Origin: Oecophyllibacter saccharovorans
GTDB lineage: Bacteria > Pseudomonadota > Alphaproteobacteria > Acetobacterales > Acetobacteraceae
Direction of reading: 5' to 3'
Length of the DNA: 64,000 nucleotides
NCBI RefSeq assembly: GCF_006542375.1
Contig: NZ_CP038143.1
Coordinates: 1,860,001-1,924,000 of the forward strand
The position numbers and the translations under genes are program-made. Numbering within the stretch: position 1 is the stretch's first letter; every line of letters starts with the position of its first letter. Shown here piece after piece: positions 46,384-55,681 of the stretch. Under the pieces are notes generated by a model, which searched no databases, was not told the origin of the DNA, and worked only from the letters and a program-made list of their open reading frames with translations.

Positions 46384-46418
46384 AACCTTACCTTGGAAAC
46401 GGTGCTTTCAGTAAGGTT
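46384..46418. promoter_or_regulatory. Inverted repeat upstream of trcR
   Basis: AACCTTAC at 46384-46391 and GTAAGGTT at 46411-46418, perfect 8 bp arms with a 19-base loop, within the 315 bp gene-free stretch between trcR and rpmE. It may be an operator or a leader hairpin of the trcR-purE-purK transcript. Confidence 0.35.
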
Positions 46419-46607
46419 GAAAAAGCAAAGGAAGATCAGGGACCAGCCGGATCACGCCGAAATCTACCCGCGCTCAGGGGGAAAAGCCGCCTAGCCGCCT
46501 GGAACAGACTTCAAACATGGGCAGGAGACTGCAGGAGGTCAAGGCGACGTGGGGGCCTGGAACCAGCAACTGGCTACATGAAGCGCAGACCTCAACTTCC
46601 GGCCGCT

Positions 46608-46634
46608 CAGGCGGAAAGACATGCCATCCGCCTG
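46608..46634 (-). terminator. Hairpin downstream of rpmE
   Basis: CAGGCGG and CCGCCTG, 7 bp stem with 13-base loop, 10 bp after the rpmE stop on the minus strand. No T-run follows. Confidence 0.42.
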
Positions 46635-46643
46635 TCGAATCCT

Positions 46644-46874
46644 TTACTTCTTCTTGATATTACCGATGCCGCCAAAGCGCTTGTTGAACTTGGCAACCTG
46701 GCCGCCCGTATCCAGCATACGCTGCACGCCGGTCCAGGCCGGATGGGTTTTGGGATCGATGTCCAGACGCAGCGTGTCACCAGCCTTGCCGTAGCAGGAA
46801 CGCGTCTTGTATTCGCTGCCATCAGCCATGATGACAGTGATTTCATGGTAGTCGGGGTGGATGCCGGATTTCAT
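46644..46874 (-). CDS. rpmE: 50S ribosomal protein L31
   Basis: 76 residues. [45 protein letters not shown] and the Lys-rich end are characteristic. The zinc CxxC pair is missing (single Cys), so this is the zinc-free type. Single gene with its own leader hairpin and terminator-like repeat. Confidence 0.97.
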   Translation of the reverse strand: MKSGIHPDYHEITVIMADGSEYKTRSCYGKAGDTLRLDIDPKTHPAWTGVQRMLDTGGQVAKFNKRFGGIGNIKKK

Positions 46875-46897
46875 GTGTAGGTAACCTCAGAACGGAT

Positions 46898-46917
46898 GCT
46901 CCGATACCGACCGGAGC
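46898..46917 (-). promoter_or_regulatory. Possible 5' leader hairpin of rpmE
   Basis: GCTCCG-ATACCGAC-CGGAGC, 6 bp stem, 24-43 bases upstream of the rpmE ATG. L31 is known to control its own translation through its leader in E. coli; whether this hairpin does so is inference. Confidence 0.3.
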
Positions 46918-47155
46918 GGAAAGCCGCCCTATAGCCAATTTCTGCCTGGGAGAAAACCCGTCTGGCCAAGAAAGAAACTATGTTCTTCCATATCCCTCAG
47001 TCCGGCCGGTGCCGAAATGATCTCCAAAATGATCCTTGTGAAGAAGGCTCGACCGCAAAGAGCGCGAAGCTTATATTTGCCGGACAGACCGTGTGGGAAG
47101 TTCTTATAAACCACGTCCTTTCCCGCCAGCGCTCCAACCTAGGGTGAAAATCTAT

Positions 47156-47632
47156 ATGGCTTCCCTCAAGAACTCCCATCTGAAAACGCCGCAATGGATT
47201 CAGGATTTCCGTAAATTCATCATGCGCGGCAATGTCGTTGACATGGCTGTGGGCGTGGTGGTCGGCGCGGCATTCACCGCCATCGTCAACAGCGCCGTCA
47301 AGGATATCCTGACCCCGCTTCTGGGTCTGCTAACAGGAGGGGTGGACTTCACCAACCTGTTTGTCACCCTGAAGGGCCCTGTTAAATCCACCTTGGCGGA
47401 AGCCCAGAAAGCCGGGGCGGTCACGCTGAATTTCGGCCTTTTTCTCAACGCCGTTCTGCAGTTCCTGATCATCGCTTTCTTCATTTTCTGGCTCGTCCGC
47501 ATTCTTTCCCGCCTGATGCATGAGCAGAAACAGGACACGCCCCCAGCTCCCAGCCAGGAGGAAGTGCTTCTGACCCAGATCCGCGATCTGCTGGCAGCCA
47601 GGGAAGGGGTAAAGGAAGAAGCACCGAAATGA
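47156..47632 (+). CDS. mscL: Large-conductance mechanosensitive channel
   Basis: 158 residues from ATG 47156 (AGGGTGA upstream). MscL opens under membrane tension to release osmolytes. RKFIMRGNVVDMAVGVVVGAAFTAIVNSAVKDILTPLLG is the pore helix TM1 region; the second membrane helix (FGLFLNAVLQFLIIAFFIFWLVRIL) and a C-terminal amphipathic helix complete the family layout. The 281 bp before it, to rpmE, hold only promoters. Overlaps the next gene by 4 bp. Confidence 0.95.
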   Translation: MASLKNSHLKTPQWIQDFRKFIMRGNVVDMAVGVVVGAAFTAIVNSAVKDILTPLLGLLTGGVDFTNLFVTLKGPVKSTLAEAQKAGAVTLNFGLFLNAVLQFLIIAFFIFWLVRILSRLMHEQKQDTPPAPSQEEVLLTQIRDLLAAREGVKEEAPK

Positions 47633-48099
47633 GCTTTTCCCTTTTCCGCACTTCTTTCAAAAGGCCTGCAGGTGCAGAGAGGAGAAGCCTTTCTGCACCT
47701 GCCTTCTGCCGGAAAGATGTGACTGCCTGCACCGCTCTATCCCCGGCCTGCAAGCTGCAGCAGAGAGTGCTTCGGGCGGGCGTGATCGGGACAATCGTCC
47801 TTTTCATGGGCGCTTCCATCGGCTGCACCACGGCCCAGGAGCGTGGGGAGGAGGGCATTCCGATGTCGCCCAACGCACGCGCTTATGCCTATTTCATCGT
47901 GAACGGCATGGTGCGTGGCTCCATGGTGTCAGGCTATCTGACCCACCAGGAATTACCGGCCCTTCTGCAGGCTGACCGTGAAGCGCGTGAAGCCATCGAA
48001 CGCAATCTTCGCAATCCGTCCGAGAAATCCGATTTCCGGGCCGATCAGCTCCTGGCCCATTATATCGGCCTCATCCCCAAAGGGCCGGCTTCTCAGTAA
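47629..48099 (+). CDS. Hypothetical membrane-anchored or lipoprotein, 156 aa
   Basis: ATGA overlap with mscL. The first 45 residues are basic and Cys-containing, then one hydrophobic stretch (VLRAGVIGTIVLFMGASIGCTT, about 47-68) ends in a lipobox-like SIGC. If a GTG near 47767 is the real start, this would be a standard lipoprotein. The rest is soluble and helical (SPNARAYAYFIVNGMVRGSMVSGYL). Function unknown; the shared transcript suggests an envelope role. Confidence 0.6.
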   Translation: MSFSLFRTSFKRPAGAERRSLSAPAFCRKDVTACTALSPACKLQQRVLRAGVIGTIVLFMGASIGCTTAQERGEEGIPMSPNARAYAYFIVNGMVRGSMVSGYLTHQELPALLQADREAREAIERNLRNPSEKSDFRADQLLAHYIGLIPKGPASQ

Positions 48100-48144
48100 A
48101 ACCGGCTGATCTGAATATCCCCTGTCCGCCAAGCTCAGCTGGGA

Positions 48145-49086
48145 TCAGTTCCGCTTTTCCACTTCAGGCCGGAGCCGCTTGCGCCCGAGCAGCAACAGAA
48201 GTGGCGCTGCGATGAAGATGGATGAGGACGTACCGACCACGATGCCGAACAGCATGACGGTCGCAAATCCGGTCAGCGTGCTGCCTCCGAACAGGGCCAG
48301 GGGAAGGGCGGCCAGAAAAACGGTTGATGACGTCGCCAGGGTTCGGTTCAGGGTCTCATTGATGGAAAGATTGAGAACTTCCGCCAAGGGCATCTTGCGG
48401 TATTTGCGCAGGTTTTCGCGGATCCGGTCATAGACGACGACCTTGTCATTGGTGGAATAGCCCAGGATCGTCAGAATGGCCGCGATCATGACAGCATCGA
48501 ACTCGAAGCGCGTGATCACCAGAAAACCGATGGTCTTCGTCAGGTCCAGCACCAGGGTGATCACGGCGCTGAGGGCGAATTCGCGCTCGAAGCGGATCCA
48601 GATATAGATCATGATCATGGCCAGACTGAAGACCAGCGCCAGGATCCCGTTGCGCAGCAATTCCTTGGAGACCGAAGCGCCTACCGCATCCGCCTGCTCG
48701 ATCTGCACCCCGGCAATGGAAGTGGTCACGACCTGGCGCAGGTAATCAATGGTCTGGTTGGTCTGCCCGGGCTGCTGGGGGCCGCGGGGCAGATTGATGG
48801 CAATCCGCAGGTCCTGCGGGGAGCCGAAAGTCTGCACGGAGGCCGTGTCAATATGGGCCTTGTCCAGAATGGCGCGGACTTCAGCGGGCGTTTCCGGGCG
48901 GGGCGTATGGATTTCCATGACCACACCGCCCCGGAAGTCCAGGCCCAGGTTGAGACCGGGATAGAAGAACAGGCAGATCGACAGCAGCGACAGCACGGCC
49001 GATGTCATCAGGCCGATCTTGCCCCCTTTCAGGAAGGGGATGTTGTGATCGTCGCGGGCGAAACGGAAAAGCGGGCGGGAAAGCAT
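48145..49086 (-). CDS. secF: Protein translocase subunit SecF
   Basis: 313 residues from ATG 49086, 4 bp after secD; an upstream ATG at 49125 would overlap secD. Six membrane helices. LGLDFRGGVVMEI near the N-terminus, VGASVSKELLRNGILALV, SINETLNRTLATSSTVFLAALPLALFGG and the helix pair after it are typical. With SecD it uses the proton gradient to complete export. Confidence 0.95.
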   Translation of the reverse strand: MLSRPLFRFARDDHNIPFLKGGKIGLMTSAVLSLLSICLFFYPGLNLGLDFRGGVVMEIHTPRPETPAEVRAILDKAHIDTASVQTFGSPQDLRIAINLPRGPQQPGQTNQTIDYLRQVVTTSIAGVQIEQADAVGASVSKELLRNGILALVFSLAMIMIYIWIRFEREFALSAVITLVLDLTKTIGFLVITRFEFDAVMIAAILTILGYSTNDKVVVYDRIRENLRKYRKMPLAEVLNLSINETLNRTLATSSTVFLAALPLALFGGSTLTGFATVMLFGIVVGTSSSIFIAAPLLLLLGRKRLRPEVEKRN

Positions 49087-49090
49087 GGTG

Positions 49091-50632
49091 TCAGACCGGA
49101 AGTTTCTGGGGGCGGGTATGCGCATACCAGCGGATGATCAGCATCCGTGAGAGCACCAGGGTGGTAAAGAGCGTCGTGCCGATGCCGATCGTGATCGTCA
49201 GGGCAAAGTTCTTGACCGGCCCCGTGCCGAAGACAAAGAGCATGACATGCGCCAGAAAGGCAGTGGCATTGCTGTCTATGATCGTTCCGGTCGCCCGTTC
49301 GAACCCCGTCTGCAGGGCCTGCAGGGGCTTACGGCCCAACCTGACTTCTTCACGGATACGCTCATTGATGAGAATGTTGGCGTCCACGGCCATGCCGAGG
49401 GTCAGAAGTATGCCCGCCATGCCGGGCAGGGTGAGGGTGGCCTCAAACAGCGACAGCACGGCCAGGATCATGATCAGATTCACCAGCAGCGCGATATCGG
49501 CATAAAACCCGAACCGGCCGTAAAACAGCAGCATGAAGGTGACGACCAGCAGGAAACCTGTTCCCAGGCTCAGGAGACCGGCACGGATTGAGGCTTCACC
49601 CAGGCTCGGACCGATACTGCGCTGCTCGACGACCGTGAGAGGGGCAGGCAGGGCGCCGGCGCGCAGCAGAACAGCCAGGTCTGCTGCGGACTGGGCGCTG
49701 AAATTGCCGGAAATCTCACCCTGGCCAGCCGTGATGGGCGAGTTGATGACCGGATAGGTAATGACGCGCCCGTCCAGAACGATGGCAAAGGGTTTGCCGA
49801 CATTGGCTGTGGTGATGCGGGCGAAATCTTCCGCCCCCTTGGTGTCGAACTTCAGGTGAACGGCCCATTTGCCGTCGCTCATTGTGGCATTCGCATCCGC
49901 CAGGTCCGCCCCGTCCACTTCCACCGGATCGAGCACAGCCAGTTTCCGTCCATCCTGCGTGGGAAGCATGGTCGCCCCCGGAACTTCCTGGGTCGGATTG
50001 GGCGCCAGGAGATGGAAGGTCATATGGGCGGTGGTGCCCAGAAGGGCCTTGATGCGTTCAGGATCGCTGATGCCCGGCAGCTCGACGATGATCCGGTCTT
50101 CACCCTGGCGGGCGATCGTTGGATCCAGAGCGCCGGTGCTGTCGATACGGCGGCGGACGATCTCGATAGACCTTGTGACCGCCTCACGGGCGCGGGCTAC
50201 CAACGCCTCATGACGCAGGCGCACCACCACATGTCCTTCCGGGGAGATGGAAATGTCGAATTCATGGGAAACGTCCTGCGTCAGGGCGTTCAAGGTTTTG
50301 AGCACGCCCGCACGCTCGCTGGGGGCACGCAGGTCGAAGCTCACCTCAGCCGAAGCCGGATTGGCCTGCATGCCAACATAACCCAGACCCTCTGCCACCA
50401 GCGCCTGTCGGATCTGGTGTTCAAGCGATTGCAGGCGATCCTTTTCAAGCGCCTTGAGATCCACCTGCAGCAGCAGGAAAGAACCGCCGCGCAGATCCAG
50501 CCCCAGATGGACCTGATGCCAGGGCAGCCACCTTGGAAAAGGGTCCTTCATGAAGTTGGGAAGGCAGAGAAGAACGCTGAGCAGACAGAGCGCCATCACA
50601 CCCAGCATTCTGAGACGACTGTAATACATCAT
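49091..50632 (-). CDS. secD: Protein translocase subunit SecD
   Basis: 513 residues; start at one of two adjacent ATGs (50632 or 50629). LGLDLRGGSFLLLQVD, the large periplasmic P1 domain (about 60-330), GQGEISGNFSAQSAADLAVLLRAGALPAPL, and six-helix core with GMAVDANILINERIREE are present. It precedes secF on the same transcript; yajC is not within the window. Confidence 0.96.
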   Translation of the reverse strand: MMYYSRLRMLGVMALCLLSVLLCLPNFMKDPFPRWLPWHQVHLGLDLRGGSFLLLQVDLKALEKDRLQSLEHQIRQALVAEGLGYVGMQANPASAEVSFDLRAPSERAGVLKTLNALTQDVSHEFDISISPEGHVVVRLRHEALVARAREAVTRSIEIVRRRIDSTGALDPTIARQGEDRIIVELPGISDPERIKALLGTTAHMTFHLLAPNPTQEVPGATMLPTQDGRKLAVLDPVEVDGADLADANATMSDGKWAVHLKFDTKGAEDFARITTANVGKPFAIVLDGRVITYPVINSPITAGQGEISGNFSAQSAADLAVLLRAGALPAPLTVVEQRSIGPSLGEASIRAGLLSLGTGFLLVVTFMLLFYGRFGFYADIALLVNLIMILAVLSLFEATLTLPGMAGILLTLGMAVDANILINERIREEVRLGRKPLQALQTGFERATGTIIDSNATAFLAHVMLFVFGTGPVKNFALTITIGIGTTLFTTLVLSRMLIIRWYAHTRPQKLPV

Positions 50633-50835
50633 GAGCAGGACAACATGGGGAAAGTGGAGACCCTCGGCAGGTGGCAGCAAAGGTTCTGGAGAAATAAGCG
50701 CCTGAACATGCCTTTTCCTCTCCTTGTATGCAACCTGCCCCGCGACATTGAAGACGCATTGAAGGCGACGGCTGAGCGCCCTAAGGTCTTGATCATCCGC
50801 CGTGTTATCCGCTGTGACCTTGTGAAGGAGCCGTC

Positions 50836-51861
50836 ATGCCGTCTTCCCGCCCTGCCAGTGCTTTTCCCGGGCAGGACGCACCCCTGCAGGTCGGCATCGC
50901 AGGCGCAGGCTATTTCGGGCGGTTGCATGCCCTGAAAACCACCGCGCATGCCGGGCAGAACCTGGTCGGCGTTTTCGACCCCGATCACGGACGTGCAGCA
51001 CAGATAGCCGCTGAAACAGGCAGTCGGGCTTTCGGCGCCTTTGCCAGGTTGCTGGAAAAAGTGGAAGCGGTCATCATCGCCGCCCCAGCCGAGCACCACT
51101 TCACCCTGGCGCGCCAAGCGCTTGAGGCTGGTCGGCATGTCCTGGTGGAAAAGCCGATTGCCGCCACTCTTGAGGAAGCCCGCTTTCTGGCCGCTCTGGC
51201 GCAGGAGAAAAAGCTGGTGCTGCAGGTAGGTCACCTGCTGCGTTACTCAGCTGAGCACCGCGCGATCACAGCCAGAATCACCCACCCCCTTTATATCGAG
51301 GCCACACGGATCGCTCCCTACAAGACCCGTGGCACGGACGTGTCGGTGATACTGGATCTGATGATCCATGACCTTGATCTCATCCTGGCCGTGGTGGACA
51401 GCCCGATCGCGGAAATAGATGCGCTGGGAGCGGCTGTCTCCAGTCCTTCCGAGGACATCGCCAATGCCCGCGTGCGCTTTGCCAATGGCTGCGTGGCCTC
51501 GCTTACCGCCAGCCGCATCTCGCTTAAGACGGAGCGCAAGATGCGGGTCTTCTCCCAGGAAGGCTACCTGTCAGCCGATTTCATGGCGCGCGAACTCGTC
51601 CATATCAATCGCCGCGAAGGAATCGTTCTGCCGGGCACAGGCGGCTTCAGGCGCAAGACCGTCCAGTGGGGTCCGCATGACAGCATCGCTGCCGAACACG
51701 ATGCCTTCGTGGCCTCGTGCTGCAAAGGCGCGCCGGTCCTGGTCGATGCTCAGGCCGGTATCCGGGCGCTGGATGCGGCCTTGCGGGTCAGCGCCAGCAT
51801 GGCCCAGGCGCGCGACACCATGAAGGCAGCCGGCCTGCTTCGCAGCCTGCCTGCCGATTGA
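50836..51861 (+). CDS. Gfo/Idh/MocA-family oxidoreductase
   Basis: 341 residues. Rossmann motif GIAGAGYFGRLH at 20-31, intact EKP motif at 105-107 and a downstream ILDLMIHDLDLIL with the metal/substrate His-Asp. This last motif is shared with nucleotide-sugar dehydrogenases of the GnnA/WlbA kind, so a role in LPS sugar formation is possible. No signal peptide, unlike the GFOR-like protein at 10.3 kb. It stands alone between secDF and uup. Substrate not assignable. Confidence 0.87.
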   Translation: MPSSRPASAFPGQDAPLQVGIAGAGYFGRLHALKTTAHAGQNLVGVFDPDHGRAAQIAAETGSRAFGAFARLLEKVEAVIIAAPAEHHFTLARQALEAGRHVLVEKPIAATLEEARFLAALAQEKKLVLQVGHLLRYSAEHRAITARITHPLYIEATRIAPYKTRGTDVSVILDLMIHDLDLILAVVDSPIAEIDALGAAVSSPSEDIANARVRFANGCVASLTASRISLKTERKMRVFSQEGYLSADFMARELVHINRREGIVLPGTGGFRRKTVQWGPHDSIAAEHDAFVASCCKGAPVLVDAQAGIRALDAALRVSASMAQARDTMKAAGLLRSLPAD

Positions 51862-51877
51862 ACCCAGCTGCCTGGGT
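51862..51877. terminator. Hairpin after the Gfo/Idh gene, between convergent stops
   Basis: ACCCAG-CTGC-CTGGGT directly after the stop, 6 bp stem, 4-base loop, no T-run. It sits in the 39 bp separating this gene from convergent uup. Confidence 0.4.
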
Positions 51878-51900
51878 AAGAGAGGGGCCCCTGGGATCGC

Positions 51901-53760
51901 TCAGCCTTCCAGGCTTTCACGCAACGTCTCGAGTTCAAGCCATTTCTCCTCATGCTGGCCCAGCTCGGTCTCCAGCTTCTGCAGGAGCTCCGTAACCTTG
52001 GTGAAACGTGCCGGATCACGCCCGTAAAGTTCCGGGTCCTCAAGCGCCTTACGACAGACAGCCACATCCTTTTCAAGGGCTGCGATTTTTGCCGGCAATG
52101 ATTCCAGAAGGAGGCGGTCGCGGTAGCTCATCCTGGCAGAGGTTTTTGAGGGAGTTCCGGCGGCAGGCTCCTGGGTATTTTTCGACCGTGAAACCGTCTG
52201 GCCGGTTCTCTGGCCAGCGCTGGCTGCCTGTGCGTCTGCCTGCTGATCACGCAGGCGGCACATGTCGGAATAACCTCCGGCATATTCCGTCCATTTCCCG
52301 TCTCCTTCAGCCACCAGGGTGGAAGTGGCCAGGCGGTCGAGAAAGTCACGGTCATGGCTGACCAGCAGCACCGTGCCCTGATAATCGGCAAGCAGTTCCT
52401 GCAGAAGATCCAGGGTTTCCAGGTCCAGATCATTCGTGGGTTCGTCAAGAACCAGAAGATTGGAGGGGCGCGCCAGCGCACGTGCCAGGGCCAGCCGCCC
52501 CCGCTCGCCGCCTGAAAGCTGGCTGACCGGCGTGCGGGCCTGTTCAGGGCGGAAGAGAAAGTCCTTCATATACCCGATGACATGGCGGGTCTCATTGCCG
52601 ATCCGGACCATATCTCCATGACCGTCAGTCAGAATATCGGCAACCGTGCGCGCCCCTTCACGGGGATGACCCAGCAGGCTGCGGTGCTGATCCAGCGTGA
52701 CCATCTGCAGGGAAGGGCTGAGCCGGACAGAGCCCTGCTGGGGCGCTATCTGGCCGGTAAGGAGGCGGAGCAGGGTGGTCTTGCCCACCCCGTTCGGTCC
52801 GCAGATGCCCAGGCGCTCCCCCCGGCACAGCTTGAGATCAAGCTGCCCGATCAGGGGTGGCTGATCCGCATTCCAGCGCCAGCCAAGCTGTTCCGCATCA
52901 ATGAGAAGGCGGCTGGTATTGGCCGCTTCAGCGGCTTCCATTCTGAGGGTCCCGCGATTGCGGCTGGCAAGGTCACGTTTGCGGTCCCGCAAGCCCTGAA
53001 GCTCCGCGACACGGCGGACATTGCGCTTGCGGCGTGCCGTGACCCCGTAACGCATCCAGTCCTCTTCACGCGAGATCTGGCGGTCCAGCTTGTGGGCTGC
53101 CCGTTCCTCCAGTTCCAGCTGTTCGTCACGCCACGCCTCAAACCGTGAGAAATTCATCTCCACCCTGCGTGTGCGGCCCTGTTCAAGCCAGACCACAGAT
53201 TCGCAGAGCGTCTCCAGAAAGCGCCGGTCATGGCTGATAAGCGCCATGGCAGCACCTGAAGCCAGAAGTTCACGCTCAAGCCAGGCAATGCAGTCGAGGT
53301 CCAGGTGATTGGTGGGCTCATCGAGAAGAAGCAGGTCAGGCTCACTGGCGAGTGCGCGGGCCAGGGCGGCACGACGGGCCTCACCGCCTGAAAGGTCCCC
53401 GCAACGTTCATCGCCCCTCAGGCCGAGTTCCTTCAACATGCCCCGCGCCCTGTAGGCGGCCGTCTCGCTCAGATCAGCCATGACGGAATCAAGAGCTGTT
53501 TCCCAGCGCGAGAGATCGGGTTCCTGCGGCAGGTAATGCACTTTCAGCCCGGGCTGCACAAAACGCGTCCCGCCATCACTCACCAACTCACCGGCGGCAA
53601 GACGGAGCAGGGTGGATTTTCCGCTTCCGTTCCGTCCCACCAGGCACAGGCGCTCGCCGGCACTGAGGGTCAGGTCAGCCTGCTCGAGAAGGGGCCGACC
53701 CCCCAGAGTATAGGACAGGTTCTGCAGATTGAGAATCGGGGCTGAGGATGAGGCTGCCAT
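51901..53760 (-). CDS. uup: ABC-F family ATPase (Uup-like)
   Basis: 619 residues. Two soluble ABC cassettes with Walker A GRNGSGKST (about 38-46) and GPNGVGKTT (about 329-337), signature LSGGEARRAAL and LSGGERGRLAL, and Walker B LLLLDEPTNHLDL / LLVLDEPTNDLDL, joined by the charged ABC-F linker (about 235-275). A C-terminal coiled coil (about 540-619) identifies the Uup branch, implicated in ribosome rescue and DNA-related phenotypes. No membrane domain. Confidence 0.93.
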   Translation of the reverse strand: MAASSSAPILNLQNLSYTLGGRPLLEQADLTLSAGERLCLVGRNGSGKSTLLRLAAGELVSDGGTRFVQPGLKVHYLPQEPDLSRWETALDSVMADLSETAAYRARGMLKELGLRGDERCGDLSGGEARRAALARALASEPDLLLLDEPTNHLDLDCIAWLERELLASGAAMALISHDRRFLETLCESVVWLEQGRTRRVEMNFSRFEAWRDEQLELEERAAHKLDRQISREEDWMRYGVTARRKRNVRRVAELQGLRDRKRDLASRNRGTLRMEAAEAANTSRLLIDAEQLGWRWNADQPPLIGQLDLKLCRGERLGICGPNGVGKTTLLRLLTGQIAPQQGSVRLSPSLQMVTLDQHRSLLGHPREGARTVADILTDGHGDMVRIGNETRHVIGYMKDFLFRPEQARTPVSQLSGGERGRLALARALARPSNLLVLDEPTNDLDLETLDLLQELLADYQGTVLLVSHDRDFLDRLATSTLVAEGDGKWTEYAGGYSDMCRLRDQQADAQAASAGQRTGQTVSRSKNTQEPAAGTPSKTSARMSYRDRLLLESLPAKIAALEKDVAVCRKALEDPELYGRDPARFTKVTELLQKLETELGQHEEKWLELETLRESLEG

Positions 53761-53893
53761 GGTGCCGATGTGGAAGGTCCATGCGGAGATGACAAGAGGA
53801 GGAGCTCAGCTGGCCGTGTAAGTTATGCCCAGGCAACAAGACCCAGCCCACAAGACCAAGACAATGCGTGGAGAAAATGCGTATAGAAGGCGG

Positions 53894-55681
53894 ATGATAA
53901 AAGATGAGACGCGTGAAACTGCTGCCCCGAACCGGAAGAGCACCCCTGACCGCGGCCAGATAAAAGCCTGGCACCGCGCGCAGGGACGGGAAAACAGGCT
54001 GGCCATCGGGTGCAACATTCTTGCGGGCCTGGCAGATACATTGGCAATGCTCTGGCAGGGGTGGGAACTGGCCCTTTTTGTTGCAGCCCTTCTGAACCGT
54101 ACGGCTGCAGACCATCTGGAAGCCCTGCTGGGATTCCTGGCAGCCAGTGTGCTGCGCATCTTTCTGGGCTGGCTGCAGGACAGAAGCACCGTGCACGGTG
54201 GCCAGCAGGCCAGGCGTCGCCTGCGCAGCAGCCTTCTGAAGCGTCTGCAGCAGGAAGGGCCGGCCCTGCTGCGCTGGCAGCACAGCGCCATGCTCGGAAC
54301 CCTGCTGGGCGAACGGATTGAAGCTCTGGAGGGCTACTACACCCAATGGCGACCTGCCTCAGCCAGCTGGATTGTGGCCCAGGGGCTCATTCTGGCCGCG
54401 GTTATATGGGTCGCGCCACGGGCCGGACTTGTTCTGACGGGGTTCTGTCTGACCCTACCGGCTTTCCAGGCATTTTTCGGTATTGCAACCGCCCGGGCCT
54501 CACGGCGTGAATTCCTGGCCATGGCCAGGTTGCAGACGCGTTTTCTCGATCGCATGCAGGGCCTGGCAACCATCGTGCTGGCCGGCAGGATCGAAAGTGA
54601 AGCTCAGGTCATGGAACAGGCCATGACCTCCCTGCGCCGTCGTACGGTCAAGGTCCTCAGACTCGCCTTTCTGACCTCGGCTGCAACGGATTTTGCCATG
54701 GTCGGCGCACTGGTGACGATTGTTATCAGCGAAAGCCACGTGCTGATGCATCACCAGGATCTCTCCCGAACGTCAGCAGCGCTGTTTGCTGTTTTCATGG
54801 TTCCGGAAGCGTTCGGACCGGTGCGGCGGATGGCAGCCGCCTATCAGGATCGCGCCCGTGGCAAGGCCATGGCTGAAGCGGTGATAGAACTCGGCCCCCT
54901 TCCTCCACCCCCACCGCTGGTGGAAGAGGGGGCAGAATCCTCCCAGCTGCCGCTGCCGGAAGCCTGGGGCATCAGCGTGGATTTCAAAAATGTCAGTTAC
55001 CGATGGGCAGAAGGGCAGCCGGAAGTTCTTGATGATGTCACCTTGCACGTGCAGCCAGGCGGAATCCTGATCATCGAAGGTACATCGGGGGTCGGCAAAA
55101 CAACCCTTCTGGAGTTGCTGATCGGCTTCATCCAGCCACAGAGCGGAAAAATCCTGCTGGGCGGGGCCGATATCGCCCTGCTTTCGCCCACCTCCCTGAC
55201 CGAGCTGATCGCCTGGATAGGCCAGAAACCGGTTCTGTTCTCGGGCTCTCTGGAGGAAAATATCCTGTTCGGCAATCCGCAGGCCACGCCCGAGACCCTG
55301 GCAGAGGCCCTGCAGGCTTCGGGCGTTGCAGCCTTTCTGGATCAGCTGCCGGCCGGACTGCAAACACGCGTTGGAGAGGGAGGTTACGGCCTGTCAGGAG
55401 GGCAGGCACAACGGGTTGCCATCGCCCGTGCATGGCTGAAGAACGCCCCGCTCCTGGTCCTTGACGAACCGACAGCCCATCTGGACGCAGAAGCGGAAGC
55501 CGGCATTGTGCAGGCGCTCGAAGCTCTGATGCACAGCCGGACAGTCGTGCTGGCCACCCATTCAACGGCTTTCAGGCAACTCTCGCACGCCCAGTGCATT
55601 TCCCTGCAACACGGAAAGGTCGTTTTTCTGCAGGACGGCAGCCGCTCGGGGACGGACCACAGAAAGGGAGCGCAGGCATGA
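53894..55681 (+). CDS. cydD: Thiol reductant ABC exporter subunit CydD
   Basis: 595 residues from ATG 53894; the frame also holds earlier ATGs at 53825 and 53864. Six membrane helices, then an ABC cassette with Walker A EGTSGVGKTT, signature GLSGGQAQRVAIARA and Walker B LLVLDEPTAHLD. RFLDRMQGLATIVLAGR and FMVPEAFGPVRRMAAAYQDRA are CydD-type. CydDC exports cysteine/glutathione needed for cytochrome bd assembly. Translationally coupled to cydC by ATGA. Confidence 0.93.
   Translation: MIKDETRETAAPNRKSTPDRGQIKAWHRAQGRENRLAIGCNILAGLADTLAMLWQGWELALFVAALLNRTAADHLEALLGFLAASVLRIFLGWLQDRSTVHGGQQARRRLRSSLLKRLQQEGPALLRWQHSAMLGTLLGERIEALEGYYTQWRPASASWIVAQGLILAAVIWVAPRAGLVLTGFCLTLPAFQAFFGIATARASRREFLAMARLQTRFLDRMQGLATIVLAGRIESEAQVMEQAMTSLRRRTVKVLRLAFLTSAATDFAMVGALVTIVISESHVLMHHQDLSRTSAALFAVFMVPEAFGPVRRMAAAYQDRARGKAMAEAVIELGPLPPPPPLVEEGAESSQLPLPEAWGISVDFKNVSYRWAEGQPEVLDDVTLHVQPGGILIIEGTSGVGKTTLLELLIGFIQPQSGKILLGGADIALLSPTSLTELIAWIGQKPVLFSGSLEENILFGNPQATPETLAEALQASGVAAFLDQLPAGLQTRVGEGGYGLSGGQAQRVAIARAWLKNAPLLVLDEPTAHLDAEAEAGIVQALEALMHSRTVVLATHSTAFRQLSHAQCISLQHGKVVFLQDGSRSGTDHRKGAQA

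Noticed and set aside
53675-54346. Minus-strand open frame of 223 codons opposite cydD and the uup start
   Set aside because: Lies across two well-supported genes; low-complexity translation without motifs.
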